Shown: positions 57,257 through 64,000 of the stretch, piece after piece | Layout: every line of letters starts with the position of its first letter | Position numbering within the stretch: the stretch's first letter is position 1 | Assembly: GCA_963681505.1 (NCBI GenBank) | Contig: OY811979.1 | Coordinates: 8,292,736 to 8,356,735 of the forward strand | Direction of reading: 5' to 3' | Source: Eunapius fragilis | Lineage: Eukaryota > Porifera > Demospongiae > Spongillida > Spongillidae | DNA: 64,000 nt | The notes under the pieces: model-generated | Database searches by the model: none | Seen by the model: the letters and a program-made list of their open reading frames with translations, nothing else | What the model was told of the DNA's origin: nothing | Program-made: the position numbers and the translations under genes

Positions 57257-57524
57257 TTTCTCAGGCTTGCAGAGTCAAACACCCTTCAAGAAGTGCTAAG
57301 AAAGGAACATGACTTGAAAAGGTATTCTTGATGAGGATGCAAGCTCCATGCAAATTGGACATTGAAACATCCGGTTGTTACCAAGCCACCATTTCTCTAT
57401 ATCACTACATACCCTGCCCTGGGATTCTAAGGTAATAATATCACAGTGAGAGATAGGTGGAGAGAGTGGATAGGCGGAGGGTGGAGAGAGGGAGGGAGGG
57501 TGGTGAGAGGAGTGAGAGTGACCA

Positions 57525-57950
57525 TGAGTACAAAGGGTGACCATGAGTGCAGAGAAGAGAGATGGGTGACCACGTGTGAAGAGAAGAAAGAAGGGTGACC
57601 CTGGGTGAAGATAAGAGAGAGGGGTGACCAAGAGTGCAGAGAAGGGTGACCATGAGTGCAGAGAAGGGTGACCATGAGTGCAGAGAAGGGTGACCATGAG
57701 TACAGAGAACGGTGACCATGAGTGCAGAGAAGGGTGACCATGAGTGCTGAGAAGGGTGACCATGAGTGCAGCGAAGGGTGACCATGAGTGCAGCGAAGGG
57801 TGACCATGAGTACAGAGAAGGGTGACCATGTGTGCAGAAAAGGGTGACTATGAATGCAGAGAAGGGTGACTATGAGTGCAGAGAAGGGTGACCATGAGTG
57901 CAGAAGAGGGTGAAGAGAAGGGTGACCATGAGTGCCGAGAAGGGTGACTA
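57525..57950 (+). repeat. 22-bp minisatellite array, block 1
   Basis: Units of GTGACCATGAGTGCAGAGAA plus GG, about 19 copies with substitutions. Frames such as HGHPSLHSW are by-products: 22 bp is not a multiple of three, so all three frames stay open. Confidence 0.95.
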
Positions 57951-58204
57951 TTATAAACAGTCCGAAGGACTGTGAGCTTGAGAAGGAAAAATTAGAGGTT
58001 AGGGCAGGGTAGGGGGGGCCCGAAGGCCCGCTACGCCGACCCAACTTTTCACCCCCTCTCCAAATCCGCTCTCGAATTGCACCCGTCCCTCCCTCCCGAC
58101 ACTCTTCATTGAAACTTACTAACTCCCCTCTTCCTTAATAAACGCCATCTTGGTGAATGAGGGCGCCTTCAGCGCCGTACTTGGCGCCTTTGGCACCATA
58201 CCAT
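57951..58204. other. Unique segment between minisatellite blocks
   Basis: Contains AGTCCGAAGGACT and GGGCCCGAAGGCCCGC hairpins (57958, 58014) and a short frame on the minus strand (VPKAPSTALKAPSFTKMAFI). No assignment. Confidence 0.5.
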
Positions 58205-58728
58205 TTGTCCTATGAGTGCAGCGAAGGGTGACCATGAGTGCAGAGAAGGGTGACCATGAGTGTAGAGAAGGGTGACCATGAGTGCAGAGAAGGGTGACTA
58301 TGAATGCAGAGAAGGGTGACCATGAGTGCAGAGAAGGGTGACCATGAGTACAGAGGAGGGTGAAGAGAAGGGTGACCATGAGTGTAGAGAAGGGTGACCA
58401 TGACTGTAGAGAAGGGTGTAGATGAGTGCAGAGGACACCATGAATGGGGAGATGGGTGATCATGTGTATAGATAAGGGTGACCAAGAGTGGGGATAAGGG
58501 TGACCATGAGAGCCGAGAAGGGTGACAATGAGTGCAGAGAAGGGTGACCATGAGTGCAGCGAAGGGTGACCATGAGTGCAGAAAAGGATGACCATGAGTG
58601 CAGCGAAGGGTGACCATGAGTGTAGAAAAGGGTGACCATGAGTGCAGAGAAGGGTGACCATGAGTGTAGAGAAGGGTGACCATGACTGTAGAGAAGGGTG
58701 TAGATGAGTGCAGAGGACACCATACAGT
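58205..58728 (+). repeat. 22-bp minisatellite array, block 2
   Basis: About 22 units of the same sequence as block 1. A higher-order pattern is visible: the run GTAGATGAGTGCAGAGGACA occurs near 58410 and again near 58700, about 290 bp apart. Confidence 0.93.
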
Positions 58729-58734
58729 GACAAT

Positions 58735-60842
58735 TATAACGGTCGGACATCAGACATTTGGCGGGGCGTTTTAGCTAATTGTCCGATCATTTGGTTAATT
58801 AATCGGACACAATGGCCGACCGCAAACGAGACGCATGTTTTAGTGAAGATCAAGAAGCAGATGAATGTGGAAGTGCATCTAAAAGGAAGCAGGTATCGAA
58901 GAGCACTTTCGAAAATTGGCAACGCAAGTTCGACAAAGAGCATCAAACGTTGACTTGGCTTCGCTGTCACCTGGACCAGTGCAATATCTGTATTGCGATG
59001 TTTGCAAGAAGTATGAAGCTAACATCCAGTCATTAAAGAATTTCACCACCACATGGATAACCGGCTCCACCAACCAAAAGGTCAGTAACGTCGTTGACAA
59101 TGCCTCTAGCGATGTCCACAGGGCAGCTATGATGCGGTTGCAAGCTGACCATGCCAAAGCGAAGGGTCAGCCTGCCACAATGGTTTCTCCAATTGTAGCG
59201 TCTTTGTGGCAAATGGATGACAAAACACGTTCACGAATGCGACGGAAGTTTGATCTCTGTTTTGTTATGGCTAAGGAAAGTCTTCCTTTTGTCAAATATC
59301 CATCGCTGCTGGAATTAGAAGCTCGACATAGTGTTGACTTGGGTTTTGAGCATAGCACACCTGACTCTGCTAAGGCATTTACTAGCTATATAGCTCAAGC
59401 ACAGCGTGAAGTGTTTCTTAAAAGCCTTGCAATCCGAAAATGTTTCTTTTATAGCATAATGATGGATGGTTCAACTGATGCTGGCAATGTTTTAGATGAA
59501 ATGGTTGTACTATTGAATAATTGCAAGAATGATGACACAAGAGAAATTACTTCAGTCACTAGATATTGCTCTGTCCACAGTCCAAACAGAGCAGATGCCA
59601 CTGGACTAATAGGATCACTTAAACATGCCCTGCAGCCACTTGGTGTGACAGATCTACTTGATCAGGCTAGTGTTCTTAATGTGAAAAAGCCTGTATTAGT
59701 TGGAGGTAGTTCAGATGGAGCCTCTGTTAACATATCTGACTGCAATGGTGTTAGGGGACAATTACAACGTGCTTTACCATGGCTGTTTTGGGCGTGGTGT
59801 TTTGCGCATCGTTTGGAATTGTCATGCAACAATGCATTTTGTAGCCCTTTGTTTACATACATTGAAGAAATGCTGCTTCGTCTATATTATCTTTATGAGA
59901 AATCGCCCAAAAAGTCTACTGACCTTGCCAATATTGTTAAGAACCTTCAGCATGTTTTTGATTTCCCTAAAGGAGGTAACCTTCCAACTCGATGCCATGG
60001 AACTAGGTGGATTTCTCACAAGAGGAAGGCTATACAACGTGTAATAGACAGATACGGAGCACATTGTCCATCTGCAGGCTTTAATTGATGACAAATCTAT
60101 CAAGACCACTGATAGAGCCAAGCTGAAAGGCTACCTAGTGAAGTGGAAGGCAGAAAAGACATGGATTGGCTGTGCAATGTATACAGATGCTCTGAAACCA
60201 GTGTCACTTCTTAGCTTGACTCTGCAAAACTGTGATGTGGACATCGTTATGGCAATCAGCAATCTTTGACCACTCTCCGGTCATTGGCACAGACAGATCC
60301 TACTGAGTGGCCCACATTGCAGTTAGTCAAGAGCAGGTTGAAGGATGATGATGGTAACAAGGAGTACCAAGGCATAATTTTACAGAACTTTGAAGGAAGT
60401 CTTGAGCAGTGTAAAACACACGTTTTAGCTGACCTCCAGATGCTTGAAGATTGTATTAAGCAGCGTCTTGAATGGTCCGATATTACCCTCTTAAGGTCAA
60501 TTCTGGTTTTTATAGATACTCAGAACTAGCAGCAGAGCAGTAATGGAACAGAGAATGATGAAAGTTTGGCTTCAGTAAAAGCAGCAGTAGAACACATTAT
60601 TTCTATCTTTCGTTTTCCACTAGAGGCTAAAGGGGTGTGTGTAGCAGTGTGTCAGGATGAAATACAAGAGGCTGTGGAGCATGCACGAATGTTTCTTCCC
60701 ATTGGCACAGAAACGTATCGTAAGATTTGGTATAAACTTGAAAAATGTCCAGACTCCAGCAATTGGCAAAACGTTGTCTGCTTGTGCCATCTGATTTTTA
60801 GTCTCCCATTTACAACTAGTAGGGTCGAACAGCTGTTTTCCA
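58735..60842 (+). pseudogene. ZNF862-like hAT transposase gene, frameshifted and 3'-truncated
   Basis: It starts at 58812 (MADRKRDACFSEDQEADECG, VSKSTFENWQRKFDKEHQTL). After a shift near 58970 come a BED/TTF-like zinc region (YLYCDVCKKYEANIQSLKNF), ESLPFVKYPSLLELEARHSV, SIMMDGSTDAGNVLDEMVVL (first catalytic Asp), VGGSSDGASVNISDCNGVRG, LPWLFWAWCFAHRLELSCNN and RCHGTRWISHKRKAIQRV. Shifted parts follow (HLQALIDDKSIKTTDRAKLK; LIFSLPFTTSRVEQLFS). The order matches hAT-derived ZNF862-like proteins. It breaks off at 60842, where the minisatellite begins, so the last hAT dimerisation residues are missing. TTGTCCG motifs lie upstream (58780-58806). Confidence 0.8.
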
Positions 60843-61045
60843 ATGAGTATAGAGAAGGGTGACCATGAGTGCAGAGAAGGGTGACCATGAGTGCAGAGAA
60901 GGATGACCATGAGTGCAGAGAAGGGTGACCATGAGTGCAGAGGAGAGTGAAGAGAAGAGTGACCATGACGGTAGAGAAGGGTGACCATGACTGTGGAGAA
61001 GGGTGTAGTTGAGTGCAGAGAAGGGTGACCATGAATGCAGAGAAG
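60843..61045 (+). repeat. 22-bp minisatellite array, block 3
   Basis: About nine units; it replaces the 3' end of the hAT gene and is in turn interrupted by the transposon at 61046. Confidence 0.93.
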
Positions 61046-62014
61046 CAGGGCTTGAAATAACTTTGTCACTTGTGCTGACAAATTGCCAGTACAATGCTAG
61101 GTTTGTCTTGTCAAATAATATTTGTCCTGCCGATTCCCCCAGTACCCATACAAATTTTATTAAGTTGTATGCATACATGTACATGTAAGTGATCTCTGAT
61201 GTAATTATACGTTTTATTTGACCTTGTGTGGTAGGATCCATCGAAGAACGGAGTTACGACGTTACAATTGGTGACTCCGTGACGATTGTTGTCAATGTTG
61301 TGCTATTCCGAAAAAAAAAAGCCATTGCACGCTTGCGCATGTCTGTCACAGCATGGTCTTTAAAAGAAGAGACTCTGACATTACTTGTCCCCTCCACAAA
61401 CGCAGGATGGTAGTTATGTACACCAAACAGTTTATCTTTATACTGCCTGCAAACTTTACACGAAAGTGTGTTTTAAATACATGGCCGTGTCCATCACTAT
61501 CAAATATTATCCAGATAGTCGTGCTGAACGATCGATTGTTTTCCATTATCCATTTCTCTACCATTTCCAGCTAACTGCACGCTTCCAGGGGCGAATCCAG
61601 GAATTTTGATAGGGAGGAGGGGGGGAGAGGCCACCAATAATGACAAGTTATAATTAAGCAGAAAATGGGCGTGGTTCACCGAAAAGGGGTGGATGCGAGA
61701 GGGGGATATGCCCCCTCCCGCGCAAAGCGCGGACGCTTTTGGTAGCTGTACGTTCAAAATGCAATACAAAACGCTATATTGCGCGATTATGAATATATAT
61801 TAATTAGACGAACAAAAGGGAGAGCACGGGCCCCCAGTCCCCCCCCCCCCCCTGGATTTGCCACTAGCTTCTTGGCTGGTGGGGGACTGTCACTGTCATT
61901 TACAGCATCCACCATTTTGTCCGGACATTAATTACGGATCAATATTAATTTTGCCTGGACATTACAATAATTTGTCCGAAAATTGCCAATGTGTCGGCCG
62001 CTATTTCGAGCCCT
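61046..62014. mobile_element. Non-autonomous transposon with CAGGGCT(T/C)GAAATA ends and 5-bp target repeat
   Basis: Ends are CAGGGCTTGAAATA and, inverted, CAGGGCTCGAAATA. Flanking AGAAG (61041-61045 and 62015-62019) is duplicated relative to the minisatellite unit. Subterminal TTGTC/TTGTCCG motifs recur on both sides (61057, 61105, 61121, 61918, 61972). Inside lies a second element (61588-61871). A frame at 61230-61290 (ERSYDVTIGDSVTIVVNV) looks protein-like but is not assigned. Confidence 0.78.
61588..61871. mobile_element. Nested short element with GGGGCGAATCCAGG / CTGGATTTGCC ends
   Basis: The left end GGGGCGAATCCAGGAATTTT plus G-rich run faces the right end CCCCCTGGATTTGCCACTAG. This end type (GTGGCGGATCCAGG) is common in animal genomes. 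It is inserted in the CAGGGCT element. Confidence 0.6.
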
Positions 62015-62465
62015 GAGAAGGGTGACCATGAGTACAGAGAAGGGTGACCATGAGTGCAGAGAAGGGTGACCATGAGTGCAGAGAAGGGTGACCATGAGTG
62101 CAGAGAAGGGTGAACATGAGTGCAGAGAAGGGTGACTATGAGTGTAGAGAAGGGTGACCATGAGTGCAGAGAAGGTGCAGAGAAGGGTGACCATGAGTGC
62201 AGGAAAGGGTGACCATGGGTGCAGAGATGGGTGACCATAAGTGCAGAGAAGGGTGACCATGAGTGTAGAGAAGGGTGACCATGACTGTAGAGAAGGGTGA
62301 CCATGAGTGTAGAGAAGGGTGACCATGACTGTAGAGAAGGGTGACCATGACTGTAGAGAAGGGTGCAGAATCACCATGAATGGGGAGATGGGTGACCATG
62401 TGCATAGATAAGGGTGACCAAGAGTGGGGATAAGGGTGACCATGAGTGCAGAGTGACCATGAGTA
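62015..62465 (+). repeat. 22-bp minisatellite array, block 4
   Basis: About 20 units. It includes the pair CACCATGAATGGGGAGATGG and GACCAAGAGTGGGGATAAGG in the same order as in block 2 (58437-58500), so the blocks share a higher-order unit. Confidence 0.93.
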
Positions 62466-62894
62466 AAAAATCTAGCAACCACTAGACTAAATGGTCAGTA
62501 GTCAGGAACTAGCAAGTCTTATGTATTTTATGACCTATGTATGTGGTTCTAAACTGCATATGATCAGTTGATATTCCTAAAATTTATATCCATCTTTTAA
62601 ATTTTACTACCCACAAAACAAGCTTCCACCCCAAACACACCCCACCCCCTTTCAACATCATCTACTATTTTATGTGGTTCTAAATAACACCTCATCCGAG
62701 CAGCCTCACCTTTAAAATATTTGACAGTAGTAGTATCACAAGCTGAATGTTCAATAATAAGGGCTCAATCCACAGCAACGTCAAGATCGAACAGAGTAAC
62801 AAGACTAAATAGAGGTCACCAAACAAAATTAGCCAGCAAAAGTATAACTTATTGTTTACACAAACAAAATGTATTCTATTCCAAAACTAAACGT
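62466..62894. other. Unique AT-rich segment between minisatellite blocks, no gene seen
   Basis: No reading frame, splice-linked exon or transposon end could be supported here. Confidence 0.6.
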
Positions 62895-63292
62895 TAACAT
62901 GAATGCAGAGAAGGGTTACCATGAGTACAGAGAAGGGTGACCATGAGTGCAGAGAAGGGTGACCATGAGTGCAGAGAAGGGTGACCATGAGTATAGAGAA
63001 GGGTGACCACCATGAGTGCAGAGAAGGGTGACCATGAGTGTAGAGAAGGGTAACATGAGTGCAGAGAAGGGTGACCATGAGTGAAGAGAAGGGTGACCAT
63101 GAGTGCAGAAAAGGGTGACCATGAGTATAGAGAAGGGTGACCATGAGTGTAGATAAGGGTGACCATGAGTGTAGAAAAGGGTGACCATGAGTGCAGAAAA
63201 GAGTGACCATGAGTATAGAGAAGGGTGACCATGAGTGTAGATAAGGGTGACCATGAGTGGGGAGAAGGGTGACCATGAGTGCAGAGAATGGG
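62895..63292 (+). repeat. 22-bp minisatellite array, block 5
   Basis: About 18 units of the same 22-bp sequence; the last unit decays into GAATGGGTCAGG. Confidence 0.93.
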
Positions 63293-63519
63293 TCAGGTAT
63301 TATGACCAGTGTAGGTCATGTGTCATATTGCCATTGTGCATGCTGCCAGCGTTTGACCTTTGAGTTAAACGGGAAACCCAGGGGGGCCAGGTACTTCGTG
63401 TTCGTAGTACTAGTATTCAGTGTAAGTACATCGCTCGAAAGACCAAACGGCAAAACCTTTCTTAGGTGTTCACCCGCGTGTACAATTGTAATCCCCGATG
63501 GCATCCATGACAGTTACAA
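63293..63519. other. Unassigned sequence before the terminal palindrome
   Basis: A plus-strand frame (63257-63634) is open but starts in the minisatellite and ends in the palindrome, so it is not credible as a gene. Confidence 0.4.
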
Positions 63520-63901
63520 TACAGTAGCGGCTCGCTACAGCGGTAATTATCACATTCGCTCCAGCAGAAAAATGATTATTTCACCTGGTACAGAAGAAAC
63601 TGTTGGTGTACTTAGCAAACCCGCCTGTGGTTGAGCTCCTCTCTAAATGGAATTCACTGCTTATACGCGGTTTTGCTATGTAATAGCGCTTCGTAATCCG
63701 CTCCATCTCTCATATTGTACTATTAGAAAAGGGGCGGATTACGAAGCGCTATATACACGGCAAAGCCGCGTATAAACAGTGAATTCCATTTAGAGAGAAG
63801 CATAGTCAACCACAGGGGGTTTGCTAAGTACGCCAACAGTTTCTTCTGTACCAGGTGAATTCCGCTGGAGCGAATGACCGCTGTAGCGAGCCGCTACTGT
63901 A
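63520..63901. mobile_element. Foldback palindrome of about 380 bp
   Basis: The outer ends TACAGTAGCGGCTCGCTACA are inverted at 63520 and 63901. Arms of about 180 bp pair through GAAGAAACTGTTGGTGTACT, CTCTAAATGGAATTCACTG and CGCTTCGTAATCCGC. The centre holds CATCTCTCATATTGTACTAT. No coding capacity. Confidence 0.88.
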
Positions 63902-64000
63902 AACGCGTATTCTTGAAGTCGCCATCTTTAGCAACTCAAATTGGGGCCCATTTCCGGCCAGCCATCGCTTTTATATCCATAAAACACCACAAACCTACAG

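Noticed and set aside
57296..63276. Frames with repeated HGHPSLHSWSPFSA
   Set aside because: By-product of the 22-bp minisatellite, open in all frames on one strand because the unit has no stop there.
57525..63292. CRISPR-like array
   Set aside because: The spacing is regular but there are no unique spacers; units are contiguous. The surroundings are clearly eukaryotic.

Overview
The window is animal nuclear DNA. It has spliced genes with GT/AG introns, extracellular modular proteins (LDL-receptor YWTD propellers with EGF modules, a hemicentin-like VWA protein), and heavy nested transposon and simple-repeat content. The protein families and the repetitive 'Y..DPE.KRA' genes point to a sponge, most likely a demosponge; I cannot name the species. 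There is one assembly gap of 200 N (46250-46449).

Layout. 1-6.4 kb: the 3' half of an LRP-type receptor gene (+). All 12 splice junctions I placed keep the reading frame, and the cytoplasmic tail is built from two tandem copies of a 156-residue proline-rich module. 6.5-16.9 kb: a nested mobile-element zone. Two inverted copies (about 3.3 kb each) of an unfamiliar element surround a Ty3/Gypsy fragment, and one copy sits inside the Gypsy RNase H domain. 16.8-20.8 kb: remnants of Gypsy, DIRS-like, RecQ-like and hAT/ZMYM-type elements. 20.9-31.3 kb: a four-exon hemicentin-like VWA-EGF gene (-). Its 7.7 kb intron holds a Ginger-like element (integrase, Ulp1 protease, PHD finger) and a complete pogo-like transposon with about 420 bp inverted ends and TA target duplications. 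31.4-34.96 kb: a foldback element, a 24-bp minisatellite, a small hAT-like MITE, and the 5' exons of a secreted or membrane protein gene (+). 35-46.2 kb: a cluster of copies, in both orientations, of the same family as the 13-16 kb element. Each copy begins with a short hairpin and most end in a roughly 250-300 bp palindrome. 46.4-51.2 kb: mostly unassigned sequence, with one TTAA-flanked element. 51.2-57.3 kb: a 2 kb (AAGGG)n satellite, other minisatellites, a large inverted repeat with a 115-bp C run, and a heptad-repeat coiled-coil gene (-). 57.5-63.3 kb: a 22-bp minisatellite broken up by a decayed ZNF862-like hAT transposase gene and by a transposon with CAGGGCT ends.

The most unusual signal is the family of hairpin-headed, palindrome-tailed elements. 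At least six copies keep a 9-bp stem with compensatory base changes and a G-N-N-A tetraloop at one end. One copy (13173-16533) has both boundaries fixed by the interrupted Gypsy reading frame. The family carries a gene relic starting M-P-S-R with Y-x3-P-E-x-K-R-A repeats. The left copy runs into an ORF with the motif DGGPDENPR-like and APGRSAFNRVERRMAP, which may be the missing protein of the autonomous form.
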